This document shows positions 1 through 8,997 of a DNA stretch of 64,000 nucleotides, one piece after another (position 1 is the first letter of the stretch; each line of letters opens with the position of its first letter). This DNA is from Rhizobium rhododendri (GTDB lineage: Bacteria > Pseudomonadota > Alphaproteobacteria > Rhizobiales > Rhizobiaceae): the NCBI RefSeq assembly GCF_007000325.2, contig NZ_CP117267.1, positions 558,001 through 622,000 of the forward strand, in the 5' to 3' direction. The translations under genes and the position numbers were made by a program. The notes beneath the pieces were generated by a model. That model was not told the origin of the DNA and did no database searches. It was given only the letters and a program-made list of their open reading frames with translations.

Positions 1-639
1 ATATACGACGTTTTCGCCCTTAAGCGCCGACATCGGGATTGTGGTGATCTGCCTGACGCCGAGCGTCGCGGCAAATTCCTTGAAATCATGGGCGATCTTG
101 TCGAAGCCGGCACGATCGTAGTTGGTGAGGTCGATCTTGTTGATCGCCAGCACGAACTGCTTGATCCCGAGCAGCGACGCGATGGTTGCGTGGCGGCGCG
201 TCTGCTCGAGAATGCCGACGCGGGCATCGATCAGCAGGATGGCGAGATCGGCCGTCGAGGCCCCCGTCGCCATGTTACGGGTATACTGTTCATGGCCGGG
301 CGTGTCGGCGACGATGAAGGAGCGGTTGTCCGTCGCAAAGTAGCGATAGGCGACATCGATGGTGATGCCCTGTTCGCGCTCGGCCTGCAATCCGTCCAGC
401 AAAAGCGCGAAATCGGGCAGCCCGAGGTCGTTCTGCTTGCCGGTGGAATCCCGGCGCAGCGTTGCGGCCTGGTCTTCCTTGATGGCCTTGGTGTCCCAGA
501 GCAGGCGGCCGATCAGCGTGGACTTGCCATCGTCGACGCTGCCGCAGGTGATGAGACGCAGCGGGCGGGTGTCGCGCACGGCTTTCAAAGGCTCGGCCGG
601 GGCGAGATGGACGACGTTTGCGGCACTGGCGACAGTCAT
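1..639 (-). CDS. cysN: Sulfate adenylyltransferase subunit 1 (GTPase), partial
   Basis: This is the N-terminal ~213 residues of CysN; the rest lies beyond the window start. CysN is the GTPase that drives ATP sulfurylase, making APS from sulfate and ATP in the cytoplasm. Visible motifs are the P-loop GSVDDGKST, the switch-[10 protein letters not shown] and the guanine-specificity motif NKIDL, all in EF-Tu-like order. The ATG is separated from the cysD stop by a single base, so the two are almost certainly one operon and translationally coupled. Whether a C-terminal APS kinase (CysC) domain is fused, as in many rhizobial NodQ/CysNC proteins, cannot be told from this fragment. Confidence 0.95.
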   Translation of the reverse strand, partial: MTVASAANVVHLAPAEPLKAVRDTRPLRLITCGSVDDGKSTLIGRLLWDTKAIKEDQAATLRRDSTGKQNDLGLPDFALLLDGLQAEREQGITIDVAYRYFATDNRSFIVADTPGHEQYTRNMATGASTADLAILLIDARVGILEQTRRHATIASLLGIKQFVLAINKIDLTNYDRAGFDKIAHDFKEFAATLGVRQITTIPMSALKGENVVY

Positions 640-640
640 C

Positions 641-1594
641 TCAGAAATATCCTTCACGCTTCTTCTTTTCCATGGAGCCGGACTGGTCGCGATCGATCGC
701 GCGTCCCTGCCGTTCGGAAACCGTTGCAATTTCGAGTTCGCCGATCACCTCGTCAAGGGTGGTCGCCTCCGACCGGATGGCGCCGGTCAGCGGGAAGTCG
801 CCAAGCGTGCGGAAACGGATCATGCCTTCCTGGCGGACTTCGCCGGGCAAAAGCTCCAGCCGCGGATCTTCGGCGAGGATCATCATTCCGTCGCGCTCCA
901 CGAAGGGGCGCTTCTTGGCGTAATAGAGCGGCACCAGCGGAATGTCCTCGGCCTGGATGTACCGCCAGATGTCGACCTCGGTCCAGTTCGACAGCGGAAA
1001 GGCGCGCACGCTTTCGCCCTGGCGGATCATGCCGTTATAGATGTTCCAGAGTTCCGGCCGCTGGTTGCGCGGATCCCAGCGATGGTCGGGGGTGCGGAAT
1101 GAATAGATCCGCTCCTTGGCGCGGCTTGCCTCTTCGTCACGCCGCGCGCCGCCAAAGGCCGCATCGAACTTGCCGGCGTCGAGCGCCTGGCGCAGCCCTT
1201 GTGTCTTCATGATGTCGGTAAAGGCGGACGAGCCATGGGTGAAGGGGGTAATCCCCTCGGCGGCACCGCGCGGATTGATATGCTCGATCAGGTCGAGATC
1301 GTAGGTCTTCGCGATGTTGTCGCGAAAGGCGATCATCTCGGAAAACTTCCAGCCGGTGTTGACGTGCAGCAGAGGGAGGGGGACGCGGCCGGGATAGAAG
1401 GCCTTGCGCGCCAGATGCAGGAGCACCGACGAATCCTTGCCGACCGAATAGAGCATGACCGGCCGTTCGAATTCCGCCGCAACTTCCCGGAAGATATGGA
1501 TGGATTCGTTTTCCAGCGCTTTCAGGTGCGGATCTAGCGGCGGCTTTACGCTCTGCGGATTGTGCAGTTCCGTATCCGGACGGCTGTCGGCCAT
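641..1594 (-). CDS. cysD: Sulfate adenylyltransferase subunit 2
   Basis: CysD (317 aa, usual length about 300-317) is the catalytic subunit of ATP sulfurylase; with CysN it forms adenosine 5-phosphosulfate. The PP-loop signature [10 protein letters not shown] is near residue 50, and the family-typical segments [17 protein letters not shown] and the C-terminal EKKKREGYF are present. A GGAG lies about 7 bases before the ATG. It is downstream of cysH (104 bp gap that holds a 7-bp inverted repeat, GCGTCTC/GAGACGC at 1652-1688) and directly upstream of cysN, giving the order cysH-cysD-cysN known in rhizobia. Confidence 0.97.
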   Translation of the reverse strand: MADSRPDTELHNPQSVKPPLDPHLKALENESIHIFREVAAEFERPVMLYSVGKDSSVLLHLARKAFYPGRVPLPLLHVNTGWKFSEMIAFRDNIAKTYDLDLIEHINPRGAAEGITPFTHGSSAFTDIMKTQGLRQALDAGKFDAAFGGARRDEEASRAKERIYSFRTPDHRWDPRNQRPELWNIYNGMIRQGESVRAFPLSNWTEVDIWRYIQAEDIPLVPLYYAKKRPFVERDGMMILAEDPRLELLPGEVRQEGMIRFRTLGDFPLTGAIRSEATTLDEVIGELEIATVSERQGRAIDRDQSGSMEKKKREGYF

Positions 1595-1698
1595 TGTCTA
1601 CTCCAACTCTGTCGTCTCCGGCCGCAGGTTGGGCCGGCATAAAAGGGAATTGCGTCTCGCAAGTCGAGATTGGAATTTGCAGAGACGCGGGGGAAGGT

Positions 1699-2430
1699 TC
1701 AAGCGGAAACGACAGGATCCTCGGCAACATGCAGGCCGCATTCGCGCGTTTCGTCGTTTTCCCACCACCAGCGGCCGGCGCGTTCCGGTTCGCCGGGCTT
1801 GATGGCGCGGGTACAGGGCTCGCAGCCGATCGACGGATAACCGCGCGCATGCAGCGGATTGATCGGCACGGCATTGTCGGCGACATAGGCGCGGATGCGA
1901 TCGATATCCCAATCGGCCAGCGGGTTGATTTTCAGCAAGTGCCGTTCAGCATCGTACTCGGCAAACGGCGTATCCGACCGGTTGGCCGACTGGCCGCGTC
2001 GAAGGCCAGTGACCCAGATCGTCGCGCCGGCGAGCGCGCGGGCAAGCGGCAGCACCTTGCGCACGCCGCAGCAGGCATGCCGTGCCTCGACGCTCTCATA
2101 GAAACCATTGATCCCGTAGCGCGCCGCAAAGGCGTCGATGTCGGCCTGCTCTGGCTCGAAGCGTTGGATCGAAATGTCGTAGCGGCTTTCCGTCTCGTCG
2201 ATGAGCGCCAGCGTTTCTGCAAACAGCCGGCCCGTCTGCAGCGTCGAGACGTCGATTGGAAAACGGTGCGTGCCGATCTCGGCAGTGATCACCTGATCCT
2301 CGATGCCGAGGCTGGTGGTGAAGACCGCGCGGCCGAGGCTTGCCGCCAGCGACAATCGGCCGGCGAGGTCGAGACCTGCCAGCGCGGCGTTCAATGTTTC
2401 CGTATCTTCGATGGAATTGATGGCAGTCAT
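1699..2430 (-). CDS. cysH: Adenylyl-sulfate (APS) reductase, assimilatory
   Basis: A 243-residue thioredoxin-dependent reductase that converts activated sulfate to sulfite. It has the [4Fe-4S] cysteine set of bacterial APS reductases (CC at 120-121, C203, C206) plus the catalytic ECGLH near the C-terminus (C231). The Fe-S cysteines argue for APS rather than PAPS as substrate, consistent with APS made by CysDN. The reading frame stays open 195 bases further upstream, but the ATG at 2430 starts the conserved part; the extension has no family character. First gene of the cysHDN group and divergent from an Rrf2 regulator, the likely controller. Confidence 0.95.
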   Translation of the reverse strand: MTAINSIEDTETLNAALAGLDLAGRLSLAASLGRAVFTTSLGIEDQVITAEIGTHRFPIDVSTLQTGRLFAETLALIDETESRYDISIQRFEPEQADIDAFAARYGINGFYESVEARHACCGVRKVLPLARALAGATIWVTGLRRGQSANRSDTPFAEYDAERHLLKINPLADWDIDRIRAYVADNAVPINPLHARGYPSIGCEPCTRAIKPGEPERAGRWWWENDETRECGLHVAEDPVVSA

Positions 2431-2777
2431 CGGAAAACCTTGTCTGAAAGTGCGCGCAGCATCGCAGACGATGACCGAAAAAGACAGGAATGGGATTTCA
2501 TAAACGACTTGGTGTGAGCAAATATCTCTCACAACGGCCAACGCAGCGCAAAAGCAACCGCTTTTTCCGCAACCGGCGCCTCTCGGGCTGGCGCTGTCAG
2601 CAAGAACAGCGCTTATATCTACCAATCTAGTAGAGTTAATCGCCGGATGTCAAACTGATTTCTGCTGCAATCTTCAATTTTGTAGCCGTTTCGGCCGCAC
2701 GCGTTCAATTCCGGTTCAGGCAACATGCGCCAAAAGGGGTGTTCACCAGGGAAAAGGCGCCACTGCGCCGTGGATGA
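2431..2777. other. cysH/Rrf2 divergent intergenic region
   Basis: A 347 bp non-coding stretch between the divergent cysH and Rrf2 genes. It must contain both promoters. The only clear symmetric element I see is TCTAC-N7-GTAGA at 2618-2634, annotated separately. An open frame runs in from cysH but shows no conserved features. Confidence 0.6.
2618..2634. promoter_or_regulatory. Candidate Rrf2-type operator
   Basis: Perfect 5-bp inverted repeat TCTAC/GTAGA with a 7-base AT-rich centre, located between the divergent cysH and Rrf2 genes. Rrf2 proteins bind short AT-rich dyads, so this is a candidate operator; the assignment is inferred from position and symmetry only. Confidence 0.35.
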
Positions 2778-3236
2778 ATGGCATTGCAGATGATCACGCA
2801 GAAGGCAAAATATGCATTGAGGGCGCTGGCCATCCTGGCGCGTGCCGATCAAGGCGAGCCGATGCTGATCTCCGAGATCGCCGCACAGCAGAAGATCCCG
2901 AAGAAATTCCTCGAGCAGATCCTGCTGGAACTGAAGCACCGTGACATCGTCGAAAGCCGGCGCGGCAAGCAAGGCGGCTATCTGTTGCTGAAACCTGCCG
3001 AAGAGATCACCTTCGGGGAAATCCTGCGCATCATCGACGGCCCCATTGCGCCGCTCCCCTGCCTGTCGCTGACCGCCTATCGCCGCTGCAGCGATTGCGA
3101 CGGCGAGCAGGGCTGCGAAATCCACCATGTCTTCGCCAAGGTCGCGGATGCCATGCGCAAGGTCCTGTTCAACACCACCATCGCCGACGCCATCCGCCGC
3201 CCGGAAAGCGCCACGGTCACAAGGCTGCTGGCCTGA
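2778..3236 (+). CDS. Rrf2 family transcriptional regulator
   Basis: A 152-residue winged-helix regulator. The N-terminal HTH (about residues 2-65, with ISEIAAQQKIPKKFLEQILLEL and the wing SRRGKQGGY) is typical of Rrf2/IscR/CymR proteins. A cysteine cluster C95, C104, C107, C113 lies where IscR-like members bind an Fe-S cluster, suggesting redox or Fe-S sensing. It faces cysH across 347 bp, so control of sulfate assimilation is likely (as CymR does for cysteine metabolism in Firmicutes). ATG at 2778 and 2790 are both possible starts; neither has a strong ribosome site. It ends directly against the convergent ClC gene. Confidence 0.88.
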   Translation: MALQMITQKAKYALRALAILARADQGEPMLISEIAAQQKIPKKFLEQILLELKHRDIVESRRGKQGGYLLLKPAEEITFGEILRIIDGPIAPLPCLSLTAYRRCSDCDGEQGCEIHHVFAKVADAMRKVLFNTTIADAIRRPESATVTRLLA

Positions 3237-4604
3237 TCAAGCGGAACTTGCGTCGGTCCGCGCGGCATCCTTGTCATGCGTCCGTCGTGCGCGGATGGCG
3301 GCGGCGATGTAGACACGCGAAAGCCCGTGATAAAGCGGCTCCGGCGACAACATCCGTGACGTCACATAGCCCAGCATCGACACCGCCATGATCGGGATGA
3401 CCGCCTGGTGATCGCCGGTCATTTCCAGGATAATGACGAAAGCCGTCATCGGCGCCTGCACGACACCGGCAAAATAGCCGGCCATGCCGAGGATGGCGGC
3501 AAGGGCGATGCTGGTGCCCATGAGGTGCCCGACGGTGCTGCCGAAACCCGCGCCGACGGCGAGCGACGGGGCAAATATCCCGCCCGGAATGCCTGAAATC
3601 ATCGACAAAAAGCTTGCCAGGAGTTTTTCCACGAAGAACAGCAACGGCAGCGAGTTCCCCTCTACCGCGCCGCGCGCCTGCTCGTATCCGGTACCAAACG
3701 TATTGCCCTTGGAGATGACGCCGATGACAGCCACCGCCAGCCCGCAGCCGCCGGCCATGATGAGCATGCGCAGGAGAGGTTGCGGCTGTGCCCAGCGGCG
3801 GATGCGCAGGCCAAAATGCAGGGCAAGGCCGCTGAAGCCGGCACCGAGCGCGCCGCCGCCGATACCGCAGACCAGCACAAGGCCCCAATCGGCAAGGAAG
3901 GTTGGCGACGTCACCGCCGTGCCGAAATAATTGTAGCTGCCGGAGAGCCCGAGAGCCGCCAGGCCGGCGAGGATCACCGCCGTCAGCACCAGCCCGTTGG
4001 CACGGGCCTCGTAGGTGCGGCTCATTTCCTCGATGGCAAAGACGATGCCGGCCAGCGGCGTGTTGAAGGCTGCTGCGATCCCGGCTGCCGAGCCCGCAAG
4101 GATCAGCCCGCGTGCCTGTACCATACCGCCGAACCGCGCCGCTGCCAGCATGATGGCGGCGCCGACCTGGACAGTCGGTCCCTCGCGACCGATCGAGGCG
4201 CCCGACAGCAGGCCGAGAATCGTCAGCAGGATTTTCCCCGCCGCCACCCGCAGCGACAGCAGCCGCACCCGGTCATCCTCCTGATGCAGGTGCCGCGCTG
4301 CGATCGCCTGCGGAATACCGCTTCCCTGGGAATTCGGAAACAGCGTGATGGCAAGCCACGCCGACAGCACGAACCCGACCGGGGTGATGACGAGAGGCAG
4401 CAGAAATCCCCAGTCGCCCGAGGTCGTCACCGCACCGAAAAGCCGCTGCGCCATGTCTGCCGCCTTGGCAAAGCCGACGCTGATCAGCCCGATGGCCACA
4501 GCCCCCGCCCAGAACACCAGCCGCGTCCGCCACGTCCCGTGCGACCCCCACACAGCCCGGGAGCGGCGCAGGAACTTCGATTTTCGATAGGAAGAGGAGG
4601 GCAT
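3237..4604 (-). CDS. ClC family chloride channel / H+-Cl- antiporter
   Basis: A 455-residue polytopic inner-membrane protein of the ClC family. The three anion-pathway signatures are visible: GSGIP (94-98), GREGP (139-143, with the gating glutamate E141) and GIFAP in the second half. The gating glutamate argues for coupled exchange or a gated channel. There is no C-terminal CBS pair. The frame is open 31 codons further upstream, but the ATG at 4604 gives a normal basic cytoplasmic N-terminus before the first helix. Bacterial ClC proteins often help in acid or ionic stress; the local context does not specify the role. Confidence 0.93.
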   Translation of the reverse strand: MPSSSYRKSKFLRRSRAVWGSHGTWRTRLVFWAGAVAIGLISVGFAKAADMAQRLFGAVTTSGDWGFLLPLVITPVGFVLSAWLAITLFPNSQGSGIPQAIAARHLHQEDDRVRLLSLRVAAGKILLTILGLLSGASIGREGPTVQVGAAIMLAAARFGGMVQARGLILAGSAAGIAAAFNTPLAGIVFAIEEMSRTYEARANGLVLTAVILAGLAALGLSGSYNYFGTAVTSPTFLADWGLVLVCGIGGGALGAGFSGLALHFGLRIRRWAQPQPLLRMLIMAGGCGLAVAVIGVISKGNTFGTGYEQARGAVEGNSLPLLFFVEKLLASFLSMISGIPGGIFAPSLAVGAGFGSTVGHLMGTSIALAAILGMAGYFAGVVQAPMTAFVIILEMTGDHQAVIPIMAVSMLGYVTSRMLSPEPLYHGLSRVYIAAAIRARRTHDKDAARTDASSA

Positions 4605-4754
4605 GGGAGCTCTGGACTGCTGGAAAACTGGCTGAGTTCGGGCAAATTGAGCCTCTGGGCGAAGACCCCTTATCGACCCCGCTGGCGCGTCTTGCAAGTT
4701 GGAATCGGTCGGGGTCAGCGCGCGTTATTTGACAAGCGCCTGTTGCGTTCTACA

Positions 4755-4776
4755 ATGCATCGCAATTGCAACGCAT
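4755..4776. promoter_or_regulatory. Candidate autoregulatory operator of the toxin-antitoxin pair
   Basis: A 22-bp imperfect palindrome centred on AATT, with 18 of 22 bases symmetric (ATGCATCGCA / TGCAACGCAT halves). It ends just before the GGAG ribosome site of the antitoxin gene. Antitoxins of this kind normally repress their own operon by binding such dyads. Confidence 0.45.
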
Positions 4777-4786
4777 GGAGCGGCTC

Positions 4787-5062
4787 ATGAAAACGGCATC
4801 CCTTCCGTCACTGCGCGTCGATCCCGAACTACGCGCAGCGGCTGAGAGCGTCTTGAAGGACGGCGAGACGCTGTCGGCGTTTGTCGAGGCTTCTATCCGG
4901 GCACAGATAGATTTCCGACGCAAGCAGGCGGAGTTTATCGCACGCGGCCTGGCATCGCTTGAAGATGCAAAGAAAACAGGAATTTATTTCAGTTCGAAGG
5001 AGGTTCTCGACGAATTGAAGGGAATGCTCGATGCCAGGTCTTCGGAAAAGCATTCCTCGTGA
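4787..5062 (+). CDS. Antitoxin of a type II toxin-antitoxin pair
   Basis: A 91-residue small protein, strongly alpha-helical with the motif TLSAFVEASIRAQIDFRRKQAEF that I recognise from YlcI/YnfO-type and other ribbon-helix-helix antitoxins. ATG 4787 is chosen because GGAG lies 6 bases upstream; earlier in-frame TTG 4766 and ATG 4775 fall in the palindrome and lack a ribosome site. The stop overlaps the GTG start of the toxin gene (GTGA), the classic coupling of such operons. Function is inferred from size, order and partner. Confidence 0.82.
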   Translation: MKTASLPSLRVDPELRAAAESVLKDGETLSAFVEASIRAQIDFRRKQAEFIARGLASLEDAKKTGIYFSSKEVLDELKGMLDARSSEKHSS

Positions 5063-5358
5063 CCTATGCGGTCAGGACGACGGCAAAGGCCCGGGAAGAT
5101 ATCAAACGTCTATACGCCTATCTGCTGGAGCGCGATGAACAAGCTGCCGTGCGGGCCTATGCGGCGATTGAAAAGGCCATGGTCATGCTGGAAACGTTTC
5201 CTTTCAGCTGCCGTCGAGCGTCCGGCGGCGATTCTCTTTTAAGGGAGCTTGTCGTACCTTTCGGCGCGGCCGGATATGTGCTTCTGTTCAAGATAGAAGA
5301 CAGCCAGACAGTCACCGTCGCGGCCATCCGCCACCAGCGGGAAGAAGACTACCACTGA
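5059..5358 (+). CDS. RelE/ParE family toxin
   Basis: A 99-residue protein with the ParE/RelE fold pattern: N-terminal helix pair (AREDIKRLYAYLLERDEQAAVRAYAAI), then ETFPFSCRRASGG, RELVVPFGAAGYVLLFKI and the C-terminal AIRHQREEDY. The AIRHQRE ending is typical of ParE/RelE toxins. It starts with GTG overlapping the antitoxin stop by 4 bases. ParE-type members poison gyrase and RelE-type cleave mRNA; the sequence resembles ParE more, but target is uncertain. Confidence 0.88.
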   Translation: MTYAVRTTAKAREDIKRLYAYLLERDEQAAVRAYAAIEKAMVMLETFPFSCRRASGGDSLLRELVVPFGAAGYVLLFKIEDSQTVTVAAIRHQREEDYH

Positions 5359-5559
5359 GCCCGCCGATCGATACCCATGTTGCTTTGACGATCCAGCCCC
5401 CTGTCTCATGGAGCGGCCACAGCGACCGCTTTCTAAAAGTCTGGTTTCTGAGCCTTGAGGCCAACGACCGCGCACCGAAGGGGCTTCAATCTTTTCGTCG
5501 ATCTCGATGATACCAGCAGAACTCGCACTCCATTGGTTAACTCGCTGCCAGACGATCTC

Positions 5560-5766
5560 TCACCGAAAGCGCCGGTCGATTGGCAGCGTGAAGGACCATG
5601 CTGTGGCCTTTTTGCGCGCGCCGTGCCTGAACATTATCCTGAGCAGGCGAATTGCAAAACCTGCGGGCGGTTTCGGGAGCGGGATTGGCGATTCAGGCTC
5701 GGGATCGTTCGGGTCGCCGAAGCGCTCGATGTAGAGATCCGCATACAGGCTCGGGATGGGTGGCAT
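5560..5766 (-). CDS. Possible small hypothetical protein divergent from LacI regulator
   Basis: A possible 68-residue protein rich in Pro at residues 25-38. I recognise no family. ATG 5766 has a good GGGAAG ribosome site 8 bases upstream, and two LacI-type palindromes lie just beyond it, so a gene controlled by the neighbouring regulator would be expected to start here. Against it: the short length, and no domain. It could also be the start of a truncated gene. If it is not real, 5359-5913 is a 555 bp non-coding stretch with only the LacI operators visible. Confidence 0.3.
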   Translation of the reverse strand: MPPIPSLYADLYIERFGDPNDPEPESPIPLPKPPAGFAIRLLRIMFRHGARKKATAWSFTLPIDRRFR

Positions 5767-5808
5767 GACGAAGGCTTCCCCCGGTTTCACACAGGACTTG
5801 ATTGCTTT

Positions 5809-5820
5809 TGAATCGATTCA
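5809..5820. promoter_or_regulatory. LacI-type operator 1
   Basis: Perfect 12-bp palindrome TGAATCGATTCA with the central CG characteristic of LacI/GalR operators. It lies 94 bp upstream of the LacI-family gene and 42 bp from the possible divergent gene start. Confidence 0.6.
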
Positions 5821-5856
5821 ATGGTCATGCATCTCTGTCGACCTGTCAAGCAAAAG

Positions 5857-5870
5857 TTGAATCGATACAA
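5857..5870. promoter_or_regulatory. LacI-type operator 2
   Basis: TTGAATCGATACAA, an imperfect copy of the 5809-5820 palindrome with the same ATCGAT core, 49 bp centre to centre, 43 bp before the regulator ATG. Two such sites suggest autoregulation by looping. Confidence 0.55.
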
Positions 5871-5913
5871 ACGGGGCGTTATGCTTCGCTTTCGGTGCAG
5901 GCGGGGGTAGGGC

Positions 5914-6972
5914 ATGAAGGAAAAGAGCGCAAAACTTGCCGATGTGGCGCGGGTGGCGGAGGTCTCGCAAGGGACCGCCTCCAATGTCTTCAACCGCCCT
6001 GAGGTGGTGCGCGAACAGGTCCGCGAGCATGTCCTGAAGGTCGCTGCCGCGTTGGGCTACAGGGGGCCTGACGTAAAGGGCCGCTTGCTGCGAGCAGGGC
6101 GCGTCAATGCGATCGGCGTGGCAACGGTCGAGCCGCTGTCCTATTTTTTCGAAGATCCTTGGGCGCGAGCGATCATGACGGCGATTGGCGACGTCTGCGA
6201 TGAGAGCGGAACCGGGATTGCGCTGGTGTCAGCGAAAAACCAGGAAAAGCTGGCCTGGAATGTCAACAGTGCCCTGGTCGACGGGTTTATCCTGCTCTGT
6301 GTCGAAGGTGGAGAAAGGTTGGTCGACCTGACACGCCGGCGGCAGTTGCCCTTCATCGCGCTGGCGCTTGGCGAGGACGACGCCTCGGTCCCGCGGATCG
6401 GCATCGATAACAGGGCGGGCGCGGCTGCCGCTGCGCGGCATCTGGGCGAGCTTGGCCACAGGAATGTCGCCATACTGGCCATCGGAAACCACGATGTTCC
6501 GCATGGGCTGTTGCCGCTTTCGCGGATCGACGAGGTTTTGGGCGGCAGCATGCGGGAGCGGATGCGTGGCTACTGGCAAGGGATAGAGACGTTCGGTATC
6601 GGGCCCGACGATATGCCGGTCTTCGGCACGCTGAACGACCAGCCGACGGTCGAGGCTGCAATGACGGCGCTGTTCTCGATGCCTGCGCCGCCAACCGCCG
6701 TTTTGGCCATGTCCGACCACAGCGCCATGCTGGCGCTGCAGTGGCTCGCCGCTCGTGGCATCGCCGTGCCCGGCGAAGTGTCCGTGGTCGGTTTCGACGG
6801 CGTGCCGGAAGCGGCGTTGTCCCAGCCCGCCTTGACGACCGTCGTCCAGCCGTTGCCGGAAATCGCCCGTCGCGCGGTGGCGGCCATACTCGAAGCCACC
6901 ATACCGGCAGAGGGGCATGTCATGGCGGTCGACCTGGTCGTCCGCAAAAGCACAGCCGCGCCCGGGCGATAG
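5914..6972 (+). CDS. LacI family transcriptional regulator
   Basis: A 352-residue repressor of the LacI/GalR family. The N-terminal HTH (residues about 6-30, KLADVARVAEVSQGTASNVFN) and hinge helix are followed by a periplasmic-binding-protein-like effector domain, with the family segments AILAIGNHDVPH, AVLAMSDHSAM and EVSVVGFDGVPEAAL. ATG 5914 follows a GGGGGTAGGGC purine-rich stretch. It faces a possible small gene and lies tail-to-tail with betA. The ligand, presumably a sugar or nucleoside, and the target operon are not evident; two palindromes upstream suggest autoregulation. Confidence 0.92.
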   Translation: MKEKSAKLADVARVAEVSQGTASNVFNRPEVVREQVREHVLKVAAALGYRGPDVKGRLLRAGRVNAIGVATVEPLSYFFEDPWARAIMTAIGDVCDESGTGIALVSAKNQEKLAWNVNSALVDGFILLCVEGGERLVDLTRRRQLPFIALALGEDDASVPRIGIDNRAGAAAAARHLGELGHRNVAILAIGNHDVPHGLLPLSRIDEVLGGSMRERMRGYWQGIETFGIGPDDMPVFGTLNDQPTVEAAMTALFSMPAPPTAVLAMSDHSAMLALQWLAARGIAVPGEVSVVGFDGVPEAALSQPALTTVVQPLPEIARRAVAAILEATIPAEGHVMAVDLVVRKSTAAPGR

Positions 6973-6999
6973 GGGGCAAGCGCGGCTGTCGAGACAGGA

Positions 7000-8652
7000 T
7001 TACCGGTCGCTGATGTCAGCGCGCGGGTTGGTCCAGGGTCGCTGGTTGGAGCGGGCGAGCGGTTGGCGGCCGAGGATGTGGTCGGCGGCTTTTTCGCCCG
7101 CCATGATCGACGGGCCGTTGAGGTTGCCATATGTCAGCGACGGGAAGATCGACGAGTCCGCGACGCGCAGTCCGTCGACGCCGATGACCCGGGTCTCGGG
7201 GTCGACGACGGCCATGGGGTCGTCCCTCGATCCCATCTTGCAGGTGCCGCAGGGGTGATAGGCGCTTTCCAGGTGTTCGCGCAGGAACGCGTCGATCTGC
7301 TCGTCTGTGGTCACCTCGGCGCCCGGCTGGATTTCAGGTCCCCGGTAGTGGTCGAAGGCCTTCTGGCCGAAAATCTCGCGCGTCAGCCGGACGCAGTGGC
7401 GGAATTTCTCCCAGTCTTCCGGATGGCTCATATAGTTGAAGCGGATCACCGGATCGGCCTTCGGGTCCGAGGAGCGCAGCGTCACGGCACCGCGCGATTT
7501 TGACAGGTTGTAGCCGACGTGGACCTGGAACCCGTGGCTCTTGGCGGCCGCCTTGCCGTCATAGCTGATGGCCACGGGCAGGAAATGATACTGGATGTCG
7601 GGCTGCTTGATGCCGGGCGCCGAGCGCAGGAAGGCGCAGGCCTCGAACTGGTTGGAGGTGCCAAGTCCCGAGCGGGTAAAAAGCCACTGCGCCCCCGCCA
7701 CGCCCTGCCAGAACCACGGCAGCCAGGAATAGAGCGACACCGGCTTGGTCGAGACCTGCTGGAAATAGAATTCCATGTGGTCCTGCAGGTTGGCGCCGAC
7801 ACCCGGTCTGTCGACTTTGACCTCGATGCCCATTTCTTTCAGATGCGCTTCCGGCCCGATGCCCGACAGCATCAGCAGCTTTGGCGAATTGAACGAAGAT
7901 GCAGCCACGATCACCTCGCGGTTGGCCTTGACGACCTCGATCTTGCCGCCGCGCTCGATCTCGACACCGGTAGCACGGCCGTTCTCGATGACGATCTTCC
8001 GGGCAAGGCAGCGGATCAGCGTGACGTTCGGGCGTTTCAGGGCAGGGCGCAGATAGGCATTGGCGGCCGACCAGCGGCGGCCCTTGTAGATGGTCTGCTC
8101 CATCAGCCCGAAACCTTCCTGCTTCGAGCCGTTATAGTCGTCGGTGGTCTCGAAACCCGCCTGCTTGCCGGCCTCCACGAAGGCGTGGAACAGGGGATTG
8201 GTGAAGCCGCCGCGCTGTACATGCAGCGGCCCGTCGGTGCCCCGCCAGCCCTCTTCGCCGCCATGGCTGTTTTCCATGCGCTTGAAGTAGGGCAGCACGT
8301 CGGCATAGCCCCAGCCCCGCGCGCCAAGCTCCTCCCAGCGGTTGAAGTCTTCGGAATGGCCGCGCACATACACCATGCCGTTGATCGACGAGGAGCCGCC
8401 GAGCACCTTTCCGCGCGGCGCGGTGATCCGCCGGTTGTTGAGGTGAGGCTCCGGCTCGGAGTGATATCCCCAGTTGTAGCGATCCATGCTCATCGGCCAG
8501 GCGAGCGCCGCCGGCATCTGGATGAACGGCCCGAAGTCCGTGCCCCCATATTCCAGCACGATCACCGAATGCTTGCCGTCTTCCGACAGCCGATAAGCCA
8601 TGGCAGATCCTGCCGAACCGGAACCGATGATGACGAAATCTGCTTGCTGCAT
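7000..8652 (-). CDS. betA: Choline dehydrogenase
   Basis: A 550-residue GMC-family FAD oxidoreductase that oxidises choline to betaine aldehyde. The FAD-binding GSGSAG is at residues 11-16, the GMC signature [19 protein letters not shown] near residue 81, and the catalytic-His regions [10 protein letters not shown] and [20 protein letters not shown] near the C-terminus. Length matches BetA. Together with betB, betC and betI on the same strand it forms the rhizobial choline-O-sulfate to glycine betaine pathway, but here it is cut off from betB by an oppositely oriented toxin-antitoxin pair, so it may need its own promoter. Confidence 0.93.
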   Translation of the reverse strand: MQQADFVIIGSGSAGSAMAYRLSEDGKHSVIVLEYGGTDFGPFIQMPAALAWPMSMDRYNWGYHSEPEPHLNNRRITAPRGKVLGGSSSINGMVYVRGHSEDFNRWEELGARGWGYADVLPYFKRMENSHGGEEGWRGTDGPLHVQRGGFTNPLFHAFVEAGKQAGFETTDDYNGSKQEGFGLMEQTIYKGRRWSAANAYLRPALKRPNVTLIRCLARKIVIENGRATGVEIERGGKIEVVKANREVIVAASSFNSPKLLMLSGIGPEAHLKEMGIEVKVDRPGVGANLQDHMEFYFQQVSTKPVSLYSWLPWFWQGVAGAQWLFTRSGLGTSNQFEACAFLRSAPGIKQPDIQYHFLPVAISYDGKAAAKSHGFQVHVGYNLSKSRGAVTLRSSDPKADPVIRFNYMSHPEDWEKFRHCVRLTREIFGQKAFDHYRGPEIQPGAEVTTDEQIDAFLREHLESAYHPCGTCKMGSRDDPMAVVDPETRVIGVDGLRVADSSIFPSLTYGNLNGPSIMAGEKAADHILGRQPLARSNQRPWTNPRADISDR

Positions 8653-8745
8653 GGGGGCTCCAGACGTCTATGGAAAAGGGCGACAAATGTATCGCGATGC
8701 GCTATCATTGTTGCAGGCGGTATAGCTCAGGGCGATGGTGTCGGA

Positions 8746-8991
8746 ATGAAGGACGTTGTCGTATCCCGACTTGCCGACAAAGCACTTATGCGCATGCAGC
8801 CAAAACGGCGGCTGGCGATCATTGAAAAAGTCAAAGCCTATGCGCGCGGAGAGATTGTCGACATCAAGAAGATGAAAGGCGGAAATCTCTACCGTATCAG
8901 GGTCGGACTGGATCGGGTTATCATCGATGACAAGGGTAGGATTATCGTGGTCATCGATGCCGGTCCGCGGGGCAGTATCTACAAGGATTGA
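8746..8991 (+). CDS. RelE-like toxin (toxin-first TA pair)
   Basis: An 81-residue basic protein with RelE/ParE-like pattern: helical start VVSRLADKALMRMQPKRRLAIIEKVKAYARGE, then GGNLYRIRVGLDRVIIDD and the strand IIVVIDAGPRGSIYKD. The order toxin then antitoxin with a 6-base gap recalls HigBA and RelE/XRE modules. ATG 8746 is the first in the conserved frame; the open frame upstream is antisense to betA. A weak dyad GCTAT/ATAGC (8701-8726) lies before the start. It is inserted on the strand opposite to the bet genes. Confidence 0.8.
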   Translation: MKDVVVSRLADKALMRMQPKRRLAIIEKVKAYARGEIVDIKKMKGGNLYRIRVGLDRVIIDDKGRIIVVIDAGPRGSIYKD

Positions 8992-8997
8992 TCCACA

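Noticed and set aside
5455..5811. 118-residue plus-strand frame before LacI
   Set aside because: Its composition is unlike neighbours and it ends inside the LacI operator; the opposite frame with a ribosome site is slightly better.
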